Assembly: GCA_023433345.1 (NCBI GenBank)
Contig: JAEZDA010000088.1
Location: 1 to 5,793, forward strand
Reading direction: 5' to 3'
DNA from: Bacteroidota bacterium
GTDB taxonomy: Bacteria > Bacteroidota > Bacteroidia > Chitinophagales > Chitinophagaceae
Length of the DNA stretch: 5,793 nucleotides
Positions 1-5,793 of this stretch are shown here, piece by piece. Within the stretch, counting starts at the first letter, position 1; each line of letters begins with the position of its first letter. Below the pieces are notes generated by a model. The model ran no database searches. It was not told the DNA's origin and saw only the letters and a list, made by a program, of their open reading frames with translations. The translations under genes and the position numbers were made by a program.

Positions 1-1749
1 AGTCTCGACCTTGCCGCTCTCGTTGCAGGAACAAAATATCGCGGCCAGTTTGAGGAACGCATGAAGGCGATAATGAATGAGCTTGAAAAGAACAGGGATG
101 TGATCCTTTTCATAGACGAGATCCATACAATTGTTGGAGCCGGCGGTGCAAGTGGTTCCCTTGACGCTTCTAATATTTTTAAACCTGCCCTCGCTCGCGG
201 CGAACTGCAATGCATCGGTGCGTCAACACTTGATGAATACCGTATGCATATAGAGAAGGATGGTGCTCTGGACCGCAGATTCCAAAAAGTATTGGTAGAG
301 CAGCCTTCAGTTGAAGAAGCGATCGAAATACTCAATAACATTAAAAATAAGTACGAAGATTATCACAATGTTTCTTACAATCAGGAAGCAGTAGAGGCAT
401 GCGTTAAACTTAGCGACAGGTACATGACCGACAGGTTATTGCCTGATAAAGCCATCGACGTTCTTGATGAAGTAGGGGCGAGGAAGCACATCAAAAACAT
501 TAATGTGCCCGAGAACATCCTCGAACTTGAGAAGAAGATAGAAGAAATAAAACTCGAAAAGAATAAGGTAGTTAAAAGCCAAAAGTTTGAAGAGGCCGCA
601 TCGCTGCGTGATACTGAAAAGCGCTACCAGGAGCAACTTGAACAGGCGAAGATCGATTGGGAGGAAGAAAGTAAGCATAAGCGTTATCCTATCACAGAGG
701 CTGATATCGCTGAAGTTGTTTTCATGATGACAGGGATTCCGGTTAAGCGTATGGTTCAGGCCGAAACCGACAAGTTGCGCAGGATGGGCGAAGACCTTAA
801 AGGCGCTGTAGTTGGCCAGGAAGATGCGATCACCAAGGTGGTTAAAGCTATCCAGCGTAACCGCGTTGGCTTAAAAGATCCGAAGAAGCCTATAGGAACT
901 TTTATATTCCTCGGGCCAACCGGGGTGGGTAAAACCGAGCTCGCACGTTCACTCGCAAAGCATATGTTCGACAGCGAAGATGCTCTCATCAGGATAGATA
1001 TGAGTGAATACATGGAAAAGTTCACTGTGAGCAGGCTGATTGGTGCACCTCCGGGATATGTTGGTTACGAAGAAGGCGGCCAGCTAACGGAAAGGGTTAG
1101 ACGTAAACCTTACAGCGTGATCCTTTTGGATGAAATCGAGAAAGCCCATCCGGATATTTACAACATTCTGTTGCAGGTACTCGATGACGGGCAGTTGACA
1201 GATGGCCTGGGTCGTAAAGTAGACTTTAAGAATACGATGATTATAATGACTTCCAATATCGGGGCAAGGCAGTTGAAGGATTTTGGAGACGGCGTTGGTT
1301 TCGCAACTTCGGCCAGGCAGGCAAATGAAGATGAGAACAGTAAGGCGATCATTGAGAAGGCCTTAAAGCGGACTTTTAGCCCTGAGTTCCTGAACAGGAT
1401 AGATGATGTGGTGATGTTCAATCAACTTTCACGGGAAAACATTTTCGAGATCATCGATATCCTTATGAAGGGCGTTATGTTGCGATTGAAAAACCTGGGC
1501 TTCTCCCTGGAGCTATCTGCTGAAGCGAAGGAATTTCTTGCAGATAAGGGTTATGACAGCCAATTCGGCGCGAGACCTCTGCACAGGGCGATTCAAAAAT
1601 ACCTTGAAGACCCCCTGGCTGAAGATATATTGAACACCACTATCAAGCCCGGAGACACAATGGTAGCTGAGCTTGATAAGGAAGCGCAAAAACTGAAGTT
1701 CAGGTTAAAAGAAGAACCGAAAAAGAGAGAGAAGAAATCAGAAGCATAG
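1..1749 (+). CDS. clpC: ATP-dependent Clp protease ATP-binding subunit ClpC (5' partial)
   Basis: This is the C-terminal 582 residues of a Hsp100/ClpC AAA+ unfoldase, which unfolds proteins and feeds them to the ClpP peptidase in the cytoplasm. The frame is open from base 1, so the ATG at 61 is internal; the N-terminal Clp domain and the first Walker A lie outside the window. Visible, numbered from the first codon here: D1 pore loop KYRG (12-15), D1 Walker B ending in D39-E40, D1 arginine fingers R92-R93, a coiled-coil middle region with a UVR-like segment (about 190-220), D2 Walker A GPTGVGKT (305-312), D2 pore loop GYVGY (352-356), D2 Walker B D377-E378, sensor-1 N419, arginine finger R466 and sensor-2 GAR (523-525). 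A VGF tripeptide at 432-434 (bases 1294-1302) sits where the ClpP-docking loop lies. The short UVR-bearing middle region and the VGF loop favour ClpC over ClpB. The protein ends in a Lys/Glu-rich tail. All visible catalytic motifs are intact. Confidence 0.96.
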   Translation, partial: SLDLAALVAGTKYRGQFEERMKAIMNELEKNRDVILFIDEIHTIVGAGGASGSLDASNIFKPALARGELQCIGASTLDEYRMHIEKDGALDRRFQKVLVEQPSVEEAIEILNNIKNKYEDYHNVSYNQEAVEACVKLSDRYMTDRLLPDKAIDVLDEVGARKHIKNINVPENILELEKKIEEIKLEKNKVVKSQKFEEAASLRDTEKRYQEQLEQAKIDWEEESKHKRYPITEADIAEVVFMMTGIPVKRMVQAETDKLRRMGEDLKGAVVGQEDAITKVVKAIQRNRVGLKDPKKPIGTFIFLGPTGVGKTELARSLAKHMFDSEDALIRIDMSEYMEKFTVSRLIGAPPGYVGYEEGGQLTERVRRKPYSVILLDEIEKAHPDIYNILLQVLDDGQLTDGLGRKVDFKNTMIIMTSNIGARQLKDFGDGVGFATSARQANEDENSKAIIEKALKRTFSPEFLNRIDDVVMFNQLSRENIFEIIDILMKGVMLRLKNLGFSLELSAEAKEFLADKGYDSQFGARPLHRAIQKYLEDPLAEDILNTTIKPGDTMVAELDKEAQKLKFRLKEEPKKREKKSEA

Positions 1750-1770
1750 GGAATGGTCCCCGTCAAATAA

Positions 1771-1800
1771 AAAAAACGCCCGTATTTACGGGCGTTTTTT
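1771..1800. terminator. Bidirectional intrinsic terminator between convergent genes
   Basis: A perfect inverted repeat has 13-base arms (AAAAAACGCCCGT and its complement) around a 4-base ATTT loop. The GC-rich core is flanked by an A-run on the left and a T-run on the right, so either transcript ends in a hairpin followed by a U-tract. It begins 22 bases after the clpC stop and ends 23 bases before the stop of the convergent minus-strand gene, so it can serve both. Confidence 0.93.
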
Positions 1801-1823
1801 TATAGAAGTATTTTAGTATTTGG

Positions 1824-3779
1824 CTACTTTCTTACTATTACTTTTTGTGAAACGATACCGCCTGGAGTATAGAACACGATAATATAAAGACCGTTGGCAA
1901 GGCCAGAGAGTTGCGGAAGGTCAGCATAATTTAGTCCGGCATTGAGAACCAAAAGCCCTTTGCCTGTGCTTTTTCCAGATTGATCGAAGATTTCATATTT
2001 CGTTTGTGCCTTTCCGTTACTAAAGGTAGCCACCTTAAAATCGCCATTGCCCGGGTTGGGGAACACGACCAGTTGCCTGTTGATGTCGTTCCGTTTATCA
2101 TTTCTGATGACGGCGAGATTGCTGTGCGACAAAGCACCGGAATTTCCCTCTGCTTTTATGCGATAGAAAGAGATCGGTTGATTGTGCATACTTCGGTAAT
2201 TGAAATCGTATGAAACATCGCCGCGCTTATTTTTTGGCGGGATCGTGGCAATAGATTTAAAATTGCGGTTGTCGTAACTTACCTCCACGGTGAAGCTGCG
2301 TGAGAGATGATTGTTTGCGACTTCCCATTCTAACCTATGAACTCCTTTCTCGTTTCTCGCATTCAAATTATTGATGTCAGGGTTCAGCACCATGCACACC
2401 GAATCAAAGAAAATTGTTACGCTGTCCATGTCGTCAGGAAGGCAGGCCAGGTGTTTTTGCTGTTGTACAAAATAAGTTCCGGGCGCATCAACATAAATGG
2501 TATCGCCAATGTTGCTTCCCACAATGTTTCCGTTCCGGGTATTCCAGGTGTAGGTAAAATTCGGGTTGGGTTTACTTACCGATACCGGAGTCAGGGGCAT
2601 AGTTTCGCAGAAATATTGAATGAAGCTTAATGCCTGCGGCGGGTAATCAAACAGCCTGAAAGGTGCGATGAAATCTTTCAGCTCTGAAGTGAAGGAAGTG
2701 GAGGAGCGACTTTTTATCAATACTCTTCTGAAGGGCGTTCCACAATAGTTTCCATAAATATTTCCGGGCTCGATACCCAGTTTGGAAAGATTGATGGATA
2801 GTTCCATAAACTGTCCGGGCGCATAGCTGGAAGCAATGGCATCATTTGCCCTGATCAAAAGGAAAGGCCCGGCCCAGGTGGAGATGGTGTTCTGCAAACC
2901 TGTGTAGAAATCACCCGGCGTTTTTGGAAGGATATTCGCATAGCCGTATGAGGCTCCACTGCCGGCGCCGTCAAATTTTTCACCCCAGTTAAAGTTGAGC
3001 GGAGTGATATCCAAAGTGGCCTTGTTCACCCATATCCTCGCTTCTACATTTGTAAGCGAAGAAGAACTGAACTCTGCTGTAAAAACAATATCGCCCGGCG
3101 AAACTATCTTACCCGATGCATCGAGTTCCCAGCTTGTATGGCCCGCATCCGGCCCATAACCGATGAACTTTCTTGTGTTGAAATCAAAAACGATGTCGGT
3201 TTGATAAAGTTCAAAATCGAAGAATCGGTTTCCTGTGGTGTTCTCCAAAGACACTGAGCCGAACATCCATAAAGAATCGGTAGGGTCAGGCCCGTCTCTT
3301 CTCACATGAACCATCGCGTCAAGAAATTCATTTTTGTCGGGTATATTGCCTGGCCCCGGGCTTGCCCAGTTTGCGGGGCTCATACCATTCTTGTTGCTAC
3401 CACCACCGAACACGGTTGAATCATTGCCGTGATAGTCCCGATGAAAGACCGCATCAAGCAACAATTTGTTATTTGAAAGTGAGTAAGGAGGTACAGACAT
3501 CAACCTGCTCATCGTGGTTCGTCTTGAAACAGGATCAGCAAAATACCTTGCAGCTATTTCTGCGGCGCCAGTTGTATCGATCACTCCCTTCCCACTACCG
3601 GCAACGGATACACGAAACCAGTCGTCTCCCGTGAGCGCATTAGCATTGTCGAAAAAATTTGCCCGAAGGTCTGCCTCTACACCAAAATTTGCTTTGGTGG
3701 TTGCCGTGGTGATCTGTCCGGATGAAAACTCATGTAAAATGGGGCAAATAGCTGAGAGTAAGGTTAGCTTCATAGGCAT
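1824..3779 (-). CDS. T9SS type A sorting domain-containing secreted protein, function unknown
   Basis: A 651-residue protein read leftward from ATG at 3779 to TAG at 1824-1826. An ATG two codons later (3773) is an equally good start and gives a more typical MKLTLL beginning. A short, weak signal peptide covers about residues 1-21, probably cut before Gln22. Residues about 30-379 form a region I cannot assign to a named enzyme; it contains STVFGGGSNKNG (121-132), IPDKNEFLDA (146-155) and RSSTSFTSELKDF (358-370). Residues about 380-479 look like an Ig/PKD-like module (YTWNTRNGNI, APGTYFV), and about 480-559 like the Fn3-like module common in such cargo (FTVEVSYDNRNFKSI, FYRIKAE). Residues 570-651 are a T9SS type A sorting domain (VFPNPGNGDF, NGLYII, final KVIVRK). 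By family knowledge, such proteins cross the inner membrane by Sec and the outer membrane by T9SS, with the sorting domain then removed. No hydrolase motif is recognised; adhesin or structural surface protein is a guess. It is divergent from cmk and convergent with clpC. Confidence 0.9.
   Translation of the reverse strand: MPMKLTLLSAICPILHEFSSGQITTATTKANFGVEADLRANFFDNANALTGDDWFRVSVAGSGKGVIDTTGAAEIAARYFADPVSRRTTMSRLMSVPPYSLSNNKLLLDAVFHRDYHGNDSTVFGGGSNKNGMSPANWASPGPGNIPDKNEFLDAMVHVRRDGPDPTDSLWMFGSVSLENTTGNRFFDFELYQTDIVFDFNTRKFIGYGPDAGHTSWELDASGKIVSPGDIVFTAEFSSSSLTNVEARIWVNKATLDITPLNFNWGEKFDGAGSGASYGYANILPKTPGDFYTGLQNTISTWAGPFLLIRANDAIASSYAPGQFMELSINLSKLGIEPGNIYGNYCGTPFRRVLIKSRSSTSFTSELKDFIAPFRLFDYPPQALSFIQYFCETMPLTPVSVSKPNPNFTYTWNTRNGNIVGSNIGDTIYVDAPGTYFVQQQKHLACLPDDMDSVTIFFDSVCMVLNPDINNLNARNEKGVHRLEWEVANNHLSRSFTVEVSYDNRNFKSIATIPPKNKRGDVSYDFNYRSMHNQPISFYRIKAEGNSGALSHSNLAVIRNDKRNDINRQLVVFPNPGNGDFKVATFSNGKAQTKYEIFDQSGKSTGKGLLVLNAGLNYADLPQLSGLANGLYIIVFYTPGGIVSQKVIVRK
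1827..2072 (-). other. T9SS type A C-terminal sorting domain
   Basis: These bases encode residues 570-651 of the minus-strand secreted protein. The segment has the usual order of the family: PNP-x-G near its start, a central FDQSGK turn, an NGLYII strand and a final strand ending in KVIVRK at the exact C-terminus. The length of about 82 residues fits the family. It marks the protein as cargo of the gliding-associated Por secretion machinery. Confidence 0.9.
2643..3692 (-). other. Uncharacterised N-terminal secreted region
   Basis: These bases encode residues about 30-379. From memory, the segment order resembles a widespread but functionally unassigned domain of bacterial secreted and surface proteins: a VF-GG-x-N/K motif, a tryptophan, a PDK motif leading into a helix, a GNRFFDFE-like strand, a PGD(I)VF strand, an FMELSINLSKLG segment, and a final cysteine followed by a TRSS/SRSS-type strand and a LKDF motif. 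In the usual members the D-x-VF, PDK, INLxxLG and S-LKDF blocks occur in this same order. The relationship is an inference from pattern and was not tested. No catalytic triad or metal site is evident. Confidence 0.45.
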
Positions 3780-3875
3780 GCTTTTATCAGGTTAGAGCGA
3801 CAGAAAGCAATTGGATTTCAACTGCCCGGAAAGGCTGCCCACATTTTCAGCAAGCGGCCATTTTCTAACAGTGTT

Positions 3876-3909
3876 TTTGTCCTTTTCTCAAAATCCACCT
3901 GTAAATTTG
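3876..3909 (+). promoter_or_regulatory. Candidate Bacteroidota-type promoter for cmk
   Basis: TAAATTTG at 3902-3909 matches the Bacteroidota -7 consensus TAnnTTTG at every fixed base. TTTG at 3876-3879 lies 22 bases upstream, against about 19-21 in the usual -33/-7 arrangement, so the spacing is slightly long. Transcription would start near 3916 and give a leader of about 100 nt before the cmk ATG. The strand and position suit cmk. No comparable element was found facing the minus-strand gene. Confidence 0.55.
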
Positions 3910-3915
3910 TACAGG
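3898..3915. repeat. Perfect 6+6 bp inverted repeat overlapping the cmk -7 element
   Basis: CCTGTA-AATTTG-TACAGG is a perfect dyad with 6-base arms and a 6-base centre. It contains the whole candidate -7 hexamer region (3902-3909). Its size and symmetry suit a dimeric regulator's operator, and occupancy there would block RNA polymerase. No T-run follows, so it is not a terminator. A chance occurrence is possible. Confidence 0.4.
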
Positions 3916-4018
3916 AACTGAGATCGGCTAAGGGGATAACTACAGACAGGCCGTTTTATTGTGCAGGCGATAACATTTGATTCATAATAATACATTCATC
4001 CTTTACAATCAATGTCAA

Positions 4019-4720
4019 ATGAAAAAGACAATCATCACCATTGACGGATGGTCTTCCTGCGGTAAGAGTACGCTTGCACGTCAGCTCGCTAAAAAATTAG
4101 GCTTCGTATACATTGACAGCGGGGCGATGTACCGGGCTATAACTTTATTCTTTTTAAGAAATCATATTGACTGGACGGATGAACCAAGGGTAAAAGAAGC
4201 ACTGGAACAGATCCACCTCCATTTCGAATACAATTCCAAATCGGGCAGGTCGGAAATTTTTCTTAACGACGAAAATGTAGAATACCTGATACGCGACCTT
4301 GTAGTGGCTGAAAAAGTGAGTGAAGTTGCAGCCATTGCAGCCGTCAGAAGGTTTGCAGTAAGGCAACAACAAAAAATGGGCTTACGGAATAACACGGTGA
4401 TGGATGGCCGCGATATCGGAACCACTGTTTTCCCGGATGCCGACCTTAAGATATTTATGACCTCCGATATTTCCGTGAGGGTTGAAAGGCTCTTTAAAGA
4501 ACTTTATGAGAAGAACCCGAACATTACTGTTGAGGAGGTTGCTGCCAATCTTGAAATGCGTGATTACATCGATTCGCACCGCGAGGTGAGCCCGTTGAGA
4601 ATGGCAGAGGATGCAGTTCTTCTTGACAACACAAATATTTCTATGGAGGAGCAACTCAACTTTGCTCTGAAGCTTGTTAAAGACAGGGTTCCCGGTGAGG
4701 TTCTGAACATCCATCTCTGA
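4019..4720 (+). CDS. cmk: Cytidylate kinase (CMP/dCMP kinase)
   Basis: Cmk transfers phosphate from ATP to CMP or dCMP, making CDP/dCDP for nucleotide recycling and for RNA, DNA and phospholipid synthesis in the cytoplasm. The 233-residue length fits the bacterial family. The N-terminus runs MKKTIITIDGWSSCGKST, with the P-loop at 10-18. DSGAMYRA (33-40) is the conserved nucleotide-binding segment, followed by the NMP-binding insertion (about 60-100). DGRDIGTTVFPDADLKIF (129-146) carries the conserved CMP-contacting Arg131 and Asp132. RDYIDSHREVSPLRMAEDAVLLDNT (181-205) holds the LID region and the closing Asp203. The start at 4019 is preferred over an in-frame ATG at 3977, because the latter adds 14 residues of non-homologous, Asn-rich sequence before the first strand. 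There is no Shine-Dalgarno, as is usual in this phylum. It appears monocistronic, with a promoter candidate at 3876-3909 and a 337-base gap after it. Confidence 0.96.
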   Translation: MKKTIITIDGWSSCGKSTLARQLAKKLGFVYIDSGAMYRAITLFFLRNHIDWTDEPRVKEALEQIHLHFEYNSKSGRSEIFLNDENVEYLIRDLVVAEKVSEVAAIAAVRRFAVRQQQKMGLRNNTVMDGRDIGTTVFPDADLKIFMTSDISVRVERLFKELYEKNPNITVEEVAANLEMRDYIDSHREVSPLRMAEDAVLLDNTNISMEEQLNFALKLVKDRVPGEVLNIHL

Positions 4721-5057
4721 GGCCGATTTTTTTCTGCTCAGCTTTAACCACTCTTCCTGCGAGGCTGAACAAATTATAGCTGGGAGAATTTATCAAACCA
4801 TTCTTAGGAGAATACAACTATCACATTTTTCTGTAGGTGGGGTGGCTTTGTTGCAAACACGAAGCTAAAGGAAATTGCTGCAGGCTATAATATTCTTAGA
4901 GGAAGATTCCGGGTGTTCGTACCCGCTCTGATGTTTTTTGCATTTTAATATATCACTCCTTATCAATAAATAACCGGCCATCACGAAATGCTTTTTAAAG
5001 CGGATATTTAATTTTAGATTAGGTTCCTTTTTAAAAATCATCAGTTAAATAAATTGT
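4721..5057. other. Intergenic region between cmk and the peptidase gene
   Basis: I see no credible coding region, tRNA or known RNA in these 337 bases. A T-run at 4727-4733 directly follows the cmk stop but has no convincing stem before it. A small hairpin with a UUCG loop lies at 4910-4925. Just before the peptidase start, TAGATTAG at 5015-5022 and TAATTTTA at 5009-5016 each match the TAnnTTTG -7 consensus with one mismatch. Neither has a good TTTG upstream at the right distance, so a promoter here is only suspected. Confidence 0.6.
4910..4939 (+). terminator. Weak terminator-like hairpin with UUCG loop
   Basis: CGGGTG (4910-4915) pairs with TACCCG (4920-4925), including one G-U closing pair, around a TTCG tetraloop. 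A run of six T (4934-4939) follows after an 8-base gap. The stem is short and the T-run is not adjacent, so it is a poor intrinsic terminator. It could end cmk read-through about 190 bases after its stop, or be the 3' end of an unseen small RNA, or be chance. Confidence 0.28.
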
Positions 5058-5793
5058 ATGACTTCAAAACTCTTATTGGTTGTAACCTTTCTTTCCGCTT
5101 TTAGCTGCTTCTCGCAAAAACCAGGCTATATACGATTTCCTGAAAACATGGAGGTGGAAGGCATACCCGAGATCGATTCTCGTATAGCCGAAGACGTTAG
5201 GCAATACACCGAGTCAAGGTCAGCAGCCTTTGTAGACTGGCACCCTCTTTCTTCTGAAATGATTATAACTACAAGGTTTGGAAATACAAACCAACTGCAT
5301 TCAGTTAAATCTCCTTTGGCAACAAGAAAGCAGCTGACATTTTTTGAGGAACCTGTTCGCAACGCCACATACAACCCTGTTAGCGGGAAGTATTTTATTT
5401 TCAATCGGGACGCGGGAGGAAACGAATTCAGCCAGCTTTTTCGATATGACCTTGAAACCGGTAAAAGTGCACTGATCTCAGATGGCGGGCGCACGCAGAA
5501 CGGAAATGTAACATGGAACAAGGCAGGAACCAGGATCCTTTTTACAAGCACAAGGCGTAATGGAACCGACAGGGATATTTACATAATGGACCCTATGAAT
5601 GCATCTTCCGCAAAACTACTTGCTCAACTCACTGGAGGCGGGTGGTCGATTGCTGATTGGAGCGATGATGGTAATAAAGTGCTCGTGCGGAATTTTGCAT
5701 CGGCAAATGAATCTTCTGCCTGGGTTTATGATATCAATGCGTCTACACTTGAGAAAATAATTCCGGCAACTGATGAACGCGTAGTGTACGATG
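5058..5793 (+). CDS. Probable S9-family (prolyl oligopeptidase-like) serine peptidase, 3' partial
   Basis: The frame is open from ATG at 5058 to the window end (245 codons). The N-terminus MTSKLLLVVTFLSAFSCFSQ is a good signal peptide, probably cut before Gln20, so the protein is exported. Cys17 lacks a proper lipobox. The mature part shows repeated beta-propeller blades: AAFVDWHPLSSEMIITTRFG, ATYNPVSGKYFIFNRD, NVTWNKAGTRILFTSTRRNG followed by DIYIMDP, and GGGWSIADWSDDGNKVLV. The SPDG-like turns and the STRRNGTDRDIY segment match the propeller of Bacteroidota dipeptidyl/acylaminoacyl-peptidase-type S9 proteins as I recall them. The catalytic alpha/beta-hydrolase domain with its Ser-Asp-His triad would lie beyond the window, so peptidase activity cannot be seen directly. 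A TolB/WD40-like PD40 protein without a catalytic domain is the main alternative. There is no Shine-Dalgarno; the sequence before the start is AT-rich. Confidence 0.8.
   Translation, partial: MTSKLLLVVTFLSAFSCFSQKPGYIRFPENMEVEGIPEIDSRIAEDVRQYTESRSAAFVDWHPLSSEMIITTRFGNTNQLHSVKSPLATRKQLTFFEEPVRNATYNPVSGKYFIFNRDAGGNEFSQLFRYDLETGKSALISDGGRTQNGNVTWNKAGTRILFTSTRRNGTDRDIYIMDPMNASSAKLLAQLTGGGWSIADWSDDGNKVLVRNFASANESSAWVYDINASTLEKIIPATDERVVYD

Noticed and set aside
436..1421. Three minus-strand open frames of 80-89 codons inside clpC
   Set aside because: They lie antisense to strongly conserved ClpC sequence and show no family resemblance or start context, so they are shadows.
61..1749. clpC starting at the ATG at 61
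   Set aside because: The frame is open back to base 1, and the 20 codons before the ATG encode conserved ClpC sequence (LVAGTKYRGQFEER), so this Met is internal.
1931..3634. Several short open frames overlapping the secreted protein gene on both strands
   Set aside because: Their translations are low-quality and Arg/Ser/His-rich, while the 651-residue frame has recognisable domains and a sorting tail.
3514..3795. Plus-strand frame across the start of the secreted protein gene
   Set aside because: It is mostly antisense to the conserved N-terminus, with no recognisable domain and no promoter on that strand.
3977..4018. Upstream in-frame start for cmk
   Set aside because: It would add 14 residues unlike any Cmk N-terminus; MKKTIITIDG at 4019 matches the usual family start.
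4154..4714. Three minus-strand frames within cmk
   Set aside because: They are antisense shadows of a well-conserved kinase gene.
4739..4768. Possible hairpin TCAGCTTT...GAGGCTGA after cmk as a terminator
   Set aside because: The stem needs two G-U pairs and a 15-base loop, and no T-run follows it.
5126..5551. 141-codon minus-strand frame
   Set aside because: The opposite strand carries a longer open frame with a signal peptide and propeller repeats; this one has no domain.
1..5793. A novel defence, mobile or RNA-guided system
   Set aside because: No repeats in array form, transposase, recombinase, reverse transcriptase, nuclease, toxin-antitoxin pair or structured RNA is visible; the genes are housekeeping or ordinary secretome members.

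Overview
The window looks like ordinary chromosomal DNA from a Bacteroidota bacterium, most likely of the Chitinophagaceae or Sphingobacteriia type. Three things support this: a secreted protein ending in a type A sorting domain for the type IX secretion system (T9SS), which is restricted to this phylum; a cytidylate kinase with the IDGxSSCGKST P-loop I associate with this phylum; and a TAnnTTTG-type promoter element with no Shine-Dalgarno sequences at the starts. Base composition looks even throughout, and no mobile element, tRNA, rRNA or CRISPR array is visible.

Layout. (1) 1-1749, + strand: the last 582 codons of a ClpC/ClpA-type AAA+ unfoldase, cut at its 5' end by the window edge. (2) 1771-1800: a strong, symmetric hairpin terminator shared by two convergent genes. 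(3) 1824-3779, - strand: a 651-residue secreted protein with a weak signal peptide, a large N-terminal region of unknown function, an Ig-like and an Fn3-like module, and a T9SS sorting domain. (4) 3780-4018: a divergent intergenic region with a good candidate Bacteroidota promoter for cmk, whose -7 element lies inside a perfect 6+6 bp inverted repeat. (5) 4019-4720, + strand: complete cmk (cytidylate kinase, 233 aa). (6) 4721-5057: 337 bases without a gene, holding one small UUCG-loop hairpin followed by a T-run. (7) 5058 to the window end, + strand: the exported N-terminal beta-propeller part of a probable S9-family (prolyl-oligopeptidase-like) serine peptidase, cut at its 3' end.

The genes do not form one operon or pathway. 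ClpC (protein quality control) and Cmk (pyrimidine nucleotide recycling) are cytoplasmic housekeeping functions. The two exported proteins, a T9SS cargo and a periplasmic or secreted peptidase, belong to the envelope and secretome. I see no defence, mobile or biosynthetic system. The most interesting items are the uncharacterised N-terminal region of the T9SS cargo and the inverted repeat overlapping the cmk promoter.
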